Below, piece after piece: positions 8,375 to 16,426 of a stretch of 64,000 nt of DNA. The position numbers were made by a program, and so were the translations under genes. Below the pieces are notes generated by a model, which saw only the letters and a program-made list of their open reading frames with translations, was not told where the DNA came from and made no database searches. Position 1 is the stretch's first letter; the number at the start of each line of letters is the position of its first letter. This DNA comes from Bacteroidales bacterium (GTDB lineage Bacteria > Bacteroidota > Bacteroidia > Bacteroidales > Lentimicrobiaceae), in assembly GCA_016709025.1 (NCBI GenBank), contig JADJEQ010000003.1, positions 62,001-126,000 on the forward strand. Reading direction: 5' to 3'.

Positions 8375-10309
8375 TTATTGCATTGCTGCACTGATTTCTT
8401 TGTTAATCATTTCAATAAATGCTTCGGGTGTAAAAGTACCCAAATCACCGACACCATGCCTTCTCACGGAAATGGTGCCATCAGCTTCTTCCTTTTCCCC
8501 GACAACCAGCATAAATGGTATTTTGCTTATCTCGGCATCCCTGATTTTCCGGCCTGCCTTCTCACTTCTCTCGTCAATTTGGCCGCGAATGTCGGAATTA
8601 TTCAGGAATTTTAAAAGTTTTTTCGAATAATCAAGGTATTTTTCGCTAATCGGCAATATGATAACCTGCTCAGGTGTAAGCCAGAGAGGGAAATTCCCGG
8701 CTGTATGCTCGATCAGAACAGCGACAAAACGCTCCATTGAACCAAAAGGTGCCCGGTGAATCATGATGGGACGATGCTTTTGGTTATCGTTGCCAATGTA
8801 TTCAAGTTCAAACCTTTCAGGTAGATTGTAGTCAACCTGTATGGTACCGAGCTGCCATTTACGGCCAAGTGCATCCTTTACCATGAAGTCGAGTTTGGGA
8901 CCATAAAATGCAGCTTCACCATATTCTACAACTGCATTAAGGCCTGCTTCCTGTACTGCATTTAAAATAGCACTTTCAGCTTTCTCCCAGTTTTCGTCAC
9001 TTCCAATATATTTGTCCCGGTTTACCTTATCGCGCAGTGAAATCTGTGCGGTGAAGTTCTTAAAGTCAAGAATATTAAAGATATGCAGAACAATGTCAAT
9101 AACTGCTATAAATTCGGCTTTCAACTGATCAGGCGTACAGAAAATGTGCGCATCATCCTGGGTAAATCCGCGAACACGCGTAAGACCATGCAATTCACCA
9201 CTTTGCTCATAACGATAAACAGTCCCGAATTCTGCATAACGGATCGGCAGGTCTTTGTATGATCTTGGCCTGGATGAATAGATTTCACAATGGTGAGGAC
9301 AGTTCATGGGTTTAAGCATAAACTGTTCACCTTCAACAGGAGTGGAAATCGGCTGAAAACTATCCGCGCCGTATTTCTGAAAATGGCCTGATGTTTTGTA
9401 AAGCTCAATATTCCCAATGTGCGGTGTGATAACAGGTTGATAACCGGCTTTCTGCTGTATATTCCGGAGAAATCTTTCCAACCGGTCGCGAAGCATAGCG
9501 CCCTTGGGAAGCCACAATGGGAGACCTGAACCTACCTTTTGTGAAAAGGTAAACAATTCAAGCTCTTTCCCCAGTTTCCGGTGATCACGTTTTTTTGCTT
9601 CCTCAAGCAATTCAAGATAATCTGTAAGCTCTTTTTGTTTTGGGAAGGTTATTCCATAAATGCGGGTAAGTTGTTTGCGCTTTTCATCGCCACGCCAGTA
9701 GGCACCTGCAATGTTGAGCAACTTAACGGCCTTTATAAAACCGGTATCGGGGATATGCGGCCCACGGCACAAATCAGTAAAAACGCCAGATTCATAAAAT
9801 GTTATCTGCCCGTCTTCCAGATCTTTGATCAGTTCGAGCTTGTATTCATCATTTTTTCTGGTGAAATAGTCGAGCGCCTCAGCTTTTGAAACTTCTTTGC
9901 GGACATAAACCTGCTTTTCACGGGCAAGTGCCAGCATTTTATCTTCTATGGCTTTGAGTTCTTCTGCTGAAATCTCATGATCGCCAAAATCCATATCGTA
10001 ATAGAACCCATTTTCTATGTCTGGGCCTATACCAAATTTTACTCCCGGATAGAGAATTTCAATAGCCTCTGCCATCAGATGCGCTGATGAATGCCACATG
10101 GTAGCCTTACCTTCCTGATCGTTCCAGGTAAGCAGTTTAACATGGGCATCGGTATTTATCGGACGGGATGCGTCCCACACTTCGCCGTTCACACTTGCTG
10201 AAAGCACATTACGGGCGAGGCCTTCGCTGATGCTTAATGCAATTTCCAGTGCGGTAATCCCTTCCGTATACTGTCGGATTGAATTGTCGGGCAGGGTAAT
10301 ATTAATCAT
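8375..10309 (-). CDS. thrS: Threonyl-tRNA synthetase
   Basis: A 644-residue class II synthetase that charges tRNA-Thr. Domain order: TGS domain (1-62), editing domain with HSSAH (His73, His77) and TDLCRGPH (Cys181), class II catalytic core with PMNCPHH (zinc ligand Cys337), RYAEFGTVYRYEQSGELHG motif 2 and the C-terminal motif 3 region, then an anticodon-binding domain (WLTPEQVIILPIS onward). All key residues are present and the length is typical. It is the first gene of the operon with infC, rpmI and rplT; infC follows after about 40 nt. A -7 box lies just upstream. Confidence 0.98.
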   Translation of the reverse strand: MINITLPDNSIRQYTEGITALEIALSISEGLARNVLSASVNGEVWDASRPINTDAHVKLLTWNDQEGKATMWHSSAHLMAEAIEILYPGVKFGIGPDIENGFYYDMDFGDHEISAEELKAIEDKMLALAREKQVYVRKEVSKAEALDYFTRKNDEYKLELIKDLEDGQITFYESGVFTDLCRGPHIPDTGFIKAVKLLNIAGAYWRGDEKRKQLTRIYGITFPKQKELTDYLELLEEAKKRDHRKLGKELELFTFSQKVGSGLPLWLPKGAMLRDRLERFLRNIQQKAGYQPVITPHIGNIELYKTSGHFQKYGADSFQPISTPVEGEQFMLKPMNCPHHCEIYSSRPRSYKDLPIRYAEFGTVYRYEQSGELHGLTRVRGFTQDDAHIFCTPDQLKAEFIAVIDIVLHIFNILDFKNFTAQISLRDKVNRDKYIGSDENWEKAESAILNAVQEAGLNAVVEYGEAAFYGPKLDFMVKDALGRKWQLGTIQVDYNLPERFELEYIGNDNQKHRPIMIHRAPFGSMERFVAVLIEHTAGNFPLWLTPEQVIILPISEKYLDYSKKLLKFLNNSDIRGQIDERSEKAGRKIRDAEISKIPFMLVVGEKEEADGTISVRRHGVGDLGTFTPEAFIEMINKEISAAMQ

Positions 10310-10345
10310 TGTAATAATTTGGCTTTATATTCGGAAAATGAGGTG

Positions 10346-10353
10346 CAAAGGTA
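10346..10353 (-). promoter_or_regulatory. -7 box for the thrS operon
   Basis: On the minus strand this reads TACCTTTG, matching TAnnTTTG, with the thrS ATG 37 nt downstream. No clear -33 element was seen. Confidence 0.5.
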
Positions 10354-10378
10354 AGGAAATTTACTGAATTAACGGGTG

Positions 10379-10898
10379 GTCATGAATAAAAAATTGGAAT
10401 AGTGGCATGATGGAAGGATGGATCAATGGAATGATGGAAGAATGGAACGATGGAAGGGAAAATGGAACGGGGAAATGGCCATTTGATCAGGTTGGTATTT
10501 GCTGGTTGATCGTAATTTTTCAGGCTGAATATTAAAATCCAATTTTCCTTTAGACTTTGAACTTTAAACTTTGAGCTTGTTCCATATGAACGATGGCTTC
10601 CGGAAATCATGAACCAATGGCTAATGAGACGCAAGCATTGCGTCTTTACCAACAAAAATTCAAAACCAACCTGTTCTTCACTTTCCTCTTGAAACCTAAC
10701 AGGTTAAAAGAAATATCTCACATCTCATTTTTCACTCTTTCTTCACTTTTCACTCTACACTCTCTTCAATATACACTTCGCATTTCATTCTTCTTAAAAC
10801 CTAACAGGTTAGAAGAAAACCTGTTAGGTTTATTTTCATTTCTCACAACTTTTCACTCTTCACTTTTCACTTTTCACTCTTCACTTTTCACTTTCGTC
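10379..10898. repeat. Wordy low-complexity intergenic region with GGATGGAA and TTCACTTTTCAC repeats
   Basis: This region, with no coding character, holds three kinds of repetition. At 10404-10465 there are tandem variants of ATGGAAGGATGG. At 10552-10577 there are ACTTTGAACTTTAAACTTTGA words. At 10730-10890 there are many TTCACTTTTCACTC words. Between them lie two CCTAACAGGTT copies at 10686-10705 and 10796-10831. It separates thrS from the convergent end of the S24 repressor transcript. Confidence 0.6.
10797..10831. repeat. Inverted repeat AAACCTAACAGG...CCTGTTAGGTTT
   Basis: A perfect 12-bp inverted repeat (10797-10808 and 10820-10831, 11-nt loop). Another copy of the same arm lies at 10686-10698 (GAAACCTAACAGG). 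It could act as a terminator for the S24 gene, which reads toward it, or as part of a dispersed intergenic repeat family. Confidence 0.6.
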
Positions 10899-11735
10899 TC
10901 AGGCTTCGTCAAACGGCAGTTTGAGCACTTGTGCGGTTGTTACCTGCTTCTTCAGTTTTTCCATATCCTTTTTAAGGGTAGCCACAGTAACTGCCAGGTC
11001 TTCGCGGGGCAGGTTGGGTTCGGGCAGGGCACTGCTGATGTAATGAACGAATTTCCAGACCTCACGCACATCTTTAATTTCGATGTCGTACGGTTCATAA
11101 AACGGATTGAGCGAATGCAGGCTCAGTCTGGCATCCTGTTTTATATGATTGGATACCACCTTAAACATAATTCCATCGTCGAGGGTTAGTATGATGTAAG
11201 GTTGGCCATCGCGGATCAGGTTCCAGTTCTGCACAAATTCACCGGTTACCCACGAACCATCCGGGATCGGCAGCATGGAGTCGCCGCTAATCTGAAAGGT
11301 ACGGTATTTACGGTCTTTCGAGAGAAATGGCATGTGAAATGTCGGCAATACCTTAATATACTCCGGATCTGCAAAGCCAACGCGGTAGCCGGCTGAAGCC
11401 TTCTGATTAACCACTTCGATGTTTTCGGTGTTGCTGCTGTCAACAGTGGTTGTCAACACCCTTATTTTGCTACCGGTTATAAATACATCATAGCCCTTTT
11501 CTAGCTGCAGCAATTCGCTCTGCGATAATTTTGACAGGTCGATCTTGAGCATTGTATCCACTGAAACACCGAAGTACTTCGAAAAAGCGAGCAGGGATTC
11601 TATGCCGGGCTGGGCAACCTCATTTTCATAGCCACTCAGGGTGGGTCTTTTCATCCCGAGGGCAAAGGCTACATCGTCCTGGGTGCGGCCTCGCCTCTTG
11701 CGCAAAAGTTTGATGTTTGAAGCAAAAATATTCAT
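10899..11735 (-). CDS. LexA/S24-type repressor with XRE helix-turn-helix
   Basis: A 278-residue regulator. Residues 5-60 form an XRE-type helix-turn-helix (RTQDDVAFALGMKRPTLSGYE). Residues ~110-245 form an S24 self-cleaving peptidase domain with a plausible Ala115-Gly116 cleavage site in KASAGY, the catalytic serine Ser153 in SGDSMLP and Lys192 in GIMFKVV. The tail is a coiled coil. This is the layout of LexA/CI-type repressors that autocleave on RecA filaments. It is divergent from the DinB gene, and two palindromes in the 116-nt gap are candidate operators, so it probably controls itself and the polymerases. That is inferred from layout. It is not a canonical LexA, whose DNA-binding domain is winged helix. 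Confidence 0.85.
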   Translation of the reverse strand: MNIFASNIKLLRKRRGRTQDDVAFALGMKRPTLSGYENEVAQPGIESLLAFSKYFGVSVDTMLKIDLSKLSQSELLQLEKGYDVFITGSKIRVLTTTVDSSNTENIEVVNQKASAGYRVGFADPEYIKVLPTFHMPFLSKDRKYRTFQISGDSMLPIPDGSWVTGEFVQNWNLIRDGQPYIILTLDDGIMFKVVSNHIKQDARLSLHSLNPFYEPYDIEIKDVREVWKFVHYISSALPEPNLPREDLAVTVATLKKDMEKLKKQVTTAQVLKLPFDEA

Positions 11736-11760
11736 GGTTTTGTTGCAGTTGTTAAAATAA

Positions 11761-11800
11761 TGATTATATTGTAATCAGAATTTTGGTTAGATTTTAATCA
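11761..11800. promoter_or_regulatory. Paired 17-bp operator candidates between repressor and dinB
   Basis: TGATTATATTGTAATCA (11761-11777) has perfect 6-bp arms TGATTA/TAATCA. A second copy, TGGTTAGATTTTAATCA (11784-11800), matches 14 of 17 positions. The start-to-start distance is 23 bp, close to two helical turns. The pair lies in the only intergenic space between the S24 repressor and dinB, as expected for cooperative repressor binding. Confidence 0.6.
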
Positions 11801-11851
11801 AAATTACAACAAAAAATCAACGATTCAACAAACCGGTAAAAATATTTTTTC

Positions 11852-13030
11852 ATGATACAGTCCGGCGACAGCAGAACCATTGTACATATGGACCTTGACA
11901 CATTTTTCGTGTCGGTTGAGCGCCTGAACAACAGCCGGTTAAACGGCCTTCCTGTGATTATCGGGGGCATGTCGGATCGCGGTGTGGTGGCGGGATGCAG
12001 CTACGAAGCCCGTACTTTTGGGGTGCATTCGGCCATGCCGATGAAGATGGCCCGGGCGCTTTGTCCCGATGCCCTGGTTATCCGGGGCGACATGGAGCAG
12101 TATACGCGCTACTCAAACGAGGTCACCAACATCATTGCCGAACAGGCGCCCGTTTACGAAAAGGCCTCCATCGATGAGCATTACCTCGACATAACGGGCA
12201 TTGACCGTTTTTTCGGGGCAGTAAAATGGTCGCACGAGCTGAGGCAGCGGATTATACACGAAACGGGCCTGCCCATATCGCTGGGTCTCTCGGTAAACAA
12301 AACCGTTTCAAAAATAGCTACGGGCCAGGCCAAACCCAACGGCGAACTCGAAATATCGCGCGAACGGATCATGCCCTTCCTTAGTCCGCTTTCGATCAGC
12401 AAAATCCCGGGCATCGGCGATAAAACCTTCAGGCTGTTGCGCTCCATGGGCATTGCCCGGATCGATACGCTGAGCCGTATGCCCATCGAGATGGTGGAGC
12501 GCGTGCTGGGCAAAAACGGCATCATCATCTGGAAAAAAGCCAATGGCATCGACCCTACGCCTGTTGAGCCTTACTCCGAACGCAAATCAATAAGCACCGA
12601 AACCACTTTTGAACAGGACACCATTGACATTGCCATGATCAACGACCTGCTGCTGAAGATGGTAGAGAAACTATCGTACCAGCTGCGTACGAAACAGAAG
12701 CTGACCTCCTGCGTTACCGTAAAGGTACGCTATGCCAACTTCGACACGCATACACTTCAGCACCGCATTCCCTACACAGCTTTTGATCATACGCTGCTGC
12801 CGGTTACCCGCAGCCTTTTCGACAGGCTTTATCAACGGCGTATGCTCATCAGGCTCATCGGGGTCAGGTTCAGCCACCTGGTGAGCGGGGTGCAGCAGAT
12901 CAGCATGTTCGACGATTCGCCCGAAACCATCAGCCTGTATCAGGCCATGGACCGCATACGCAACCGCTTCGGCAGCCACGCCGTAACACACGCTGCAGCG
13001 CTGGGGGCTATTGCGGGGGATGAGAGATAG
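11852..13030 (+). CDS. dinB: Y-family DNA polymerase (DinB/Pol IV type)
   Basis: A 392-residue translesion polymerase. Catalytic residues are in place: Asp14 in HMDLDTFFVSVE, and Asp108/Glu109 in SIDEHYLDITG (the usual SIDEAYLD has Ala where this has His). The thumb (SKIPGIGDKTFRLLRSMGI) and little-finger domains follow. Near the C-terminus QISMFDD resembles a beta-clamp binding motif. It is divergent from the S24 repressor and upstream of a second DnaE-type polymerase on the same strand, suggesting an SOS-type mutagenic module. The gene is visibly richer in G+C than the neighbouring housekeeping genes. Confidence 0.93.
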   Translation: MIQSGDSRTIVHMDLDTFFVSVERLNNSRLNGLPVIIGGMSDRGVVAGCSYEARTFGVHSAMPMKMARALCPDALVIRGDMEQYTRYSNEVTNIIAEQAPVYEKASIDEHYLDITGIDRFFGAVKWSHELRQRIIHETGLPISLGLSVNKTVSKIATGQAKPNGELEISRERIMPFLSPLSISKIPGIGDKTFRLLRSMGIARIDTLSRMPIEMVERVLGKNGIIIWKKANGIDPTPVEPYSERKSISTETTFEQDTIDIAMINDLLLKMVEKLSYQLRTKQKLTSCVTVKVRYANFDTHTLQHRIPYTAFDHTLLPVTRSLFDRLYQRRMLIRLIGVRFSHLVSGVQQISMFDDSPETISLYQAMDRIRNRFGSHAVTHAAALGAIAGDER

Positions 13031-13476
13031 GAGTGGCGCAGGGCACAGAGCACAGGGGGGGAGATGGCAGACAAGGGGACGGACAAGGGGACTTACAGAC
13101 AGGACTGGGAAACAGGGACTGAGAGACTAAGAGACTAAGAGACAGGGACTGAGAGACTAAGGACTAAGAAAAATAGAAACAGGAATACCGAAGGGCTAAG
13201 GATTTTTAAACTGAAACTTTGAACCTGATCTGGAACCCACAAGGAATTCTGAAATTCTGAAAAAACCTTGGGAACCCTGAACTTTGAATTCTGTAACCCT
13301 GTAACCCTTGAACCCTTGAACCCTTGAACCTTTGCCCTGAAACCCTAACCTTTGAACTCCAACTTTTTGTAACCCTTTTAACTTAACCTTGAACTCTTGA
13401 ACCCTTGAACCTATTCTTGAACTTTGAAAACCTGAAACCTGAAATCACTTTTTACTTTTTACTTTTTACTTCCCCA
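13031..13476. repeat. 446-nt low-complexity spacer between dinB and dnaE
   Basis: The spacer is made of short tandem words: GAGACTAAGAGACTAAG variants (13120-13170), AACCCTTGAACCCTTGAACC variants (13300-13410) and TTTTTACTTTTTACTTTTTAC just before the dnaE start (13449-13470). No open frame in it looks coding. The words match those in other spacers of this window. Whether dinB and dnaE share one transcript across it cannot be told from the sequence. Confidence 0.6.
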
Positions 13477-16416
13477 ATGCACCTGACCTTCAACTCATAT
13501 TACAGCCTGCGCTACGGCACCCTGCCCATCAACGAGCTTCCTCCCCTTGCCGTGGAGGCAGGAGCAGAAGTAGCACTGCTTGCCGACATCAACAACACCA
13601 CAGGTACCGTCGACTTTGTGAAAGCCTGCCACAAAGCATCCATAAGGCCCATAGCCGGGGTTGAGTTCAGAGAAGGCAACCGGCTTCTCTATACGGGGAT
13701 AGCTGAAAACAACCAGGGATTCAAAGAACTGAACGATCTGCTGAGCCGGAGCAACCTGCAGGAGACTCCCCTGCCCTGGCCGGCTCCGCCCCTTAAAAAC
13801 GTGCTGGTTGTTTATCCATTCGGGAGCCGGCTTGCAGGTGAAATGGCCGAAAATGAGTTTACCGGAGTTTGTACTTCAGATATTAACAGGTTACAGATGT
13901 CTGATTATCAGAAATATCCTGGCAAATACATCATTCATCAACCCATCACCTTTAAGGACGAGAAAGGTTATGAACTGCACCGCTACCTGCGCGCCATCGA
14001 CAACAATATTTTACTGAGCCGCCTCACACCGGCCATGATTGCAGGAAGTGAACGGATGATGATGAACCTGGACAGCCTGAAGAAAATCTTCGCCAATTAC
14101 CCTGAATTGATCAGAAATACCGAAAGGCTGACAGGGCGTTGCAGCATCGATTTTGATTTCCGGATGATCAAAAACAAAAAGACCTTCACGGGTACCGCTT
14201 ACGACGACCGCCTGCTGCTTGAAAAACTGGCTGCCGATGGTCTGGCGTACCGCTACGGCAAGAACAACCGCGAAGCCGCTGCACGTGTGCGCCACGAACT
14301 CGACATCATCGACAGGCTGGGGTTTGGCGCTTACTTTCTCATTACCTGGGACATTATCCGCTATTCCATGTCGCGCGGATTCTACCACGTGGGCCGTGGC
14401 AGCGGAGCCAACAGCATTGTGGCTTATTGTCTCAGGATCACCGATGTTGACCCCATTGAGTTAAACCTCTACTTTGAACGTTTCCTGAACCCGAAACGCA
14501 GCAGTCCACCCGATTTCGACATTGATTACTCATGGAAAGAACGCGACGATGTACTCGATTACATCTTCAAGCGGTACGGGCGCGATCACACGGCCCTGCT
14601 GGGTGCAACCTCCACTTTTAAGGGAAAATCCATACTGCGTGAACTTGGAAAGGTAATGGGACTACCCAAGGCTGAACTCGACCGGCTGGTAGACGACCCG
14701 GACAATCCGCTGAACCAGGATGACATTACCCGGAAAATCATCGGAATCGGTACGCAAATGACGGATTTTCCCAATATCCGGAGCATACATGCGGGCGGGG
14801 TACTGATCTCGGAAGAACCCATCACCTGCTATACTGCACTCGACCTGCCACCCAAATCGATGCCGGTAACCCAATGGGATATGTATGTAGCCGAAGACAT
14901 CCGCTTCGAAAAACTTGACATCCTGAGCCAGCGCGGAATCGGGCATATCCGCGACTGTGTAGACATTATCAAGGCAAACCATGGCATCAGCATCGACATA
15001 CACCAGGTTGAGAAATTCAAGCAGGACCCCAAAGTAAAGCAACAGCTCCGTGATGGAGAGACCAACGGCTGCTTCTACATTGAAAGCCCTGCTATGCGTG
15101 GCCTGCTGAAGAAACTCCGGTGTGATAATTACCTCAGCCTGGTGGCCGCCAGTTCGATTATCAGGCCCGGAGTGGCCCGGTCGGGTATGATGCGCGAGTA
15201 CATCCGCCGCTTCCACAATCCGGATGGGTTCGACTACATACATCCGGTTATGAAGGAGCAATTGAGCGAAACCTACGGGGTGATGGTTTACCAGGAGGAT
15301 GTGCTGAAGATTTGCCATCATTTTGCCGGCCTCGATCTGGCCGATGCCGACGTGCTGAGGCGTGCCATGAGCGGGAAATATCGCTCCAGGATTGAGTTCC
15401 AGAAGATTATTGATAAATTTTTCGACAACTGCCGTGTCAGGGGATATTCTGAAGAAGTCACCAACGAAGTATGGCGGCAGATCGAATCGTTTGCCGGTTA
15501 TTCATTTTCAAAGGCCCATTCAGCTTCGTTTGCCGTTGAAAGCTACCAAAGCCTGTACCTTAAATCGTACTTTCCGGTAGAGTTTATGGTAGCCGTAATC
15601 AATAACTTCGGAGGGTTTTACCAGAGTTGGGTTTATTTCAACGAAGCGCGTCGCTGCGGGGCAAGTATCGAACTGCCATGCGTGAACCGGGGCAGTTACC
15701 TGAATACCCTTTCAGGAAACACGATCTACATCGGATTTGTGCATATTTCAGGACTGGAAAGCAGCCTGGCCGGTACCTTACTTGCTGAAAGGGAACAAAA
15801 CGGGATTTTTACCGACCTGTACGACTTCGTGGAGCGGGTGCACCCCGAAATGGAACAGTTGATCATACTCATAAGGACCGGAGCACTGAGATTTACCGGC
15901 CTAGGCAAACAGCAGCTTTTATGGGAAGCCCACATGCTGGCAGGTAAAAAGCAGCCAGAACCAGCCATCGCGCTTTTCAGGCAACCGGTAAGGCAGTTTA
16001 ACCTGCCGGTTCTGGTGCACAATCCGCTCGAAGATGCCTACGATGAAATAGAACTGCTTGATTTCCCGGTCAGCATGAGTTATTTCGATATGCTCAAAAC
16101 GAATTTCAGGGGCCAGATAGTTGCCCGCAACCTAAGTGCTTCTTTAGGCCAGACCGTAAAAATGACCGGTGTGCTGGTAACCATCAAGTATGTGCGTACC
16201 ATAAAAAATGAAATCATGCATTTTGCCACCTTTTTCGATTGCGACGGCGAATTTTTCGACACTGTGCATTTTCCCGATATCGCCAGGGCATTCCCGTTCA
16301 GGGGCAGAGGGGTTTACCTTTTGCTGGGCAAGGTGGTGGAAGAGTTCGGATTTCCTTCGGTAGAAATCATTAAGATGGCAAAACTGCCCTTACTGAGTGA
16401 CCCAAGATACCTATAG
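13477..16416 (+). CDS. DnaE-type DNA polymerase III alpha subunit, error-prone (DnaE2-like)
   Basis: A 979-residue C-family polymerase, shorter than a replicative DnaE (about 1150). The palm aspartates are present in PPDFDID (Asp346, Asp348, Asp350) and EKLDILS (Asp481), as are HAGGVLIS and the SKAHSASFA motif, so the polymerase core looks active. The N-terminal PHP domain begins HLTFNSYYSLRYG where a canonical DnaE has HxHSxYS, so metal-binding histidines are lost. The C-terminus holds an OB-fold-like part. The ATG at 13477 is chosen; a longer in-frame TTG reading would translate the repeat spacer. Position behind dinB and a LexA-like repressor suggests a translesion role like DnaE2/ImuC, though ImuA and ImuB are absent. 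Confidence 0.9.
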   Translation: MHLTFNSYYSLRYGTLPINELPPLAVEAGAEVALLADINNTTGTVDFVKACHKASIRPIAGVEFREGNRLLYTGIAENNQGFKELNDLLSRSNLQETPLPWPAPPLKNVLVVYPFGSRLAGEMAENEFTGVCTSDINRLQMSDYQKYPGKYIIHQPITFKDEKGYELHRYLRAIDNNILLSRLTPAMIAGSERMMMNLDSLKKIFANYPELIRNTERLTGRCSIDFDFRMIKNKKTFTGTAYDDRLLLEKLAADGLAYRYGKNNREAAARVRHELDIIDRLGFGAYFLITWDIIRYSMSRGFYHVGRGSGANSIVAYCLRITDVDPIELNLYFERFLNPKRSSPPDFDIDYSWKERDDVLDYIFKRYGRDHTALLGATSTFKGKSILRELGKVMGLPKAELDRLVDDPDNPLNQDDITRKIIGIGTQMTDFPNIRSIHAGGVLISEEPITCYTALDLPPKSMPVTQWDMYVAEDIRFEKLDILSQRGIGHIRDCVDIIKANHGISIDIHQVEKFKQDPKVKQQLRDGETNGCFYIESPAMRGLLKKLRCDNYLSLVAASSIIRPGVARSGMMREYIRRFHNPDGFDYIHPVMKEQLSETYGVMVYQEDVLKICHHFAGLDLADADVLRRAMSGKYRSRIEFQKIIDKFFDNCRVRGYSEEVTNEVWRQIESFAGYSFSKAHSASFAVESYQSLYLKSYFPVEFMVAVINNFGGFYQSWVYFNEARRCGASIELPCVNRGSYLNTLSGNTIYIGFVHISGLESSLAGTLLAEREQNGIFTDLYDFVERVHPEMEQLIILIRTGALRFTGLGKQQLLWEAHMLAGKKQPEPAIALFRQPVRQFNLPVLVHNPLEDAYDEIELLDFPVSMSYFDMLKTNFRGQIVARNLSASLGQTVKMTGVLVTIKYVRTIKNEIMHFATFFDCDGEFFDTVHFPDIARAFPFRGRGVYLLLGKVVEEFGFPSVEIIKMAKLPLLSDPRYL

Positions 16417-16426
16417 CGGGCTATGT

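Noticed and set aside
10593..11189. 198-codon plus-strand frame at the end of the repressor gene
   Set aside because: It translates the TTCACTTTTCAC repeats and then runs antisense to the S24 domain.
11761..11800. E. coli-like LexA box (CTGT-N8-ACAG)
   Set aside because: The palindromes read TGATTA-N5-TAATCA and do not match the LexA consensus.
13040..13470. Possible CRISPR array in the dinB-dnaE spacer
   Set aside because: The units are short, variable words without constant-length spacers; no cas genes are nearby.
14662..15321. 219-codon minus-strand frame inside the dnaE-like gene
   Set aside because: Antisense to conserved polymerase motifs; GC-rich genes generate long shadow frames.
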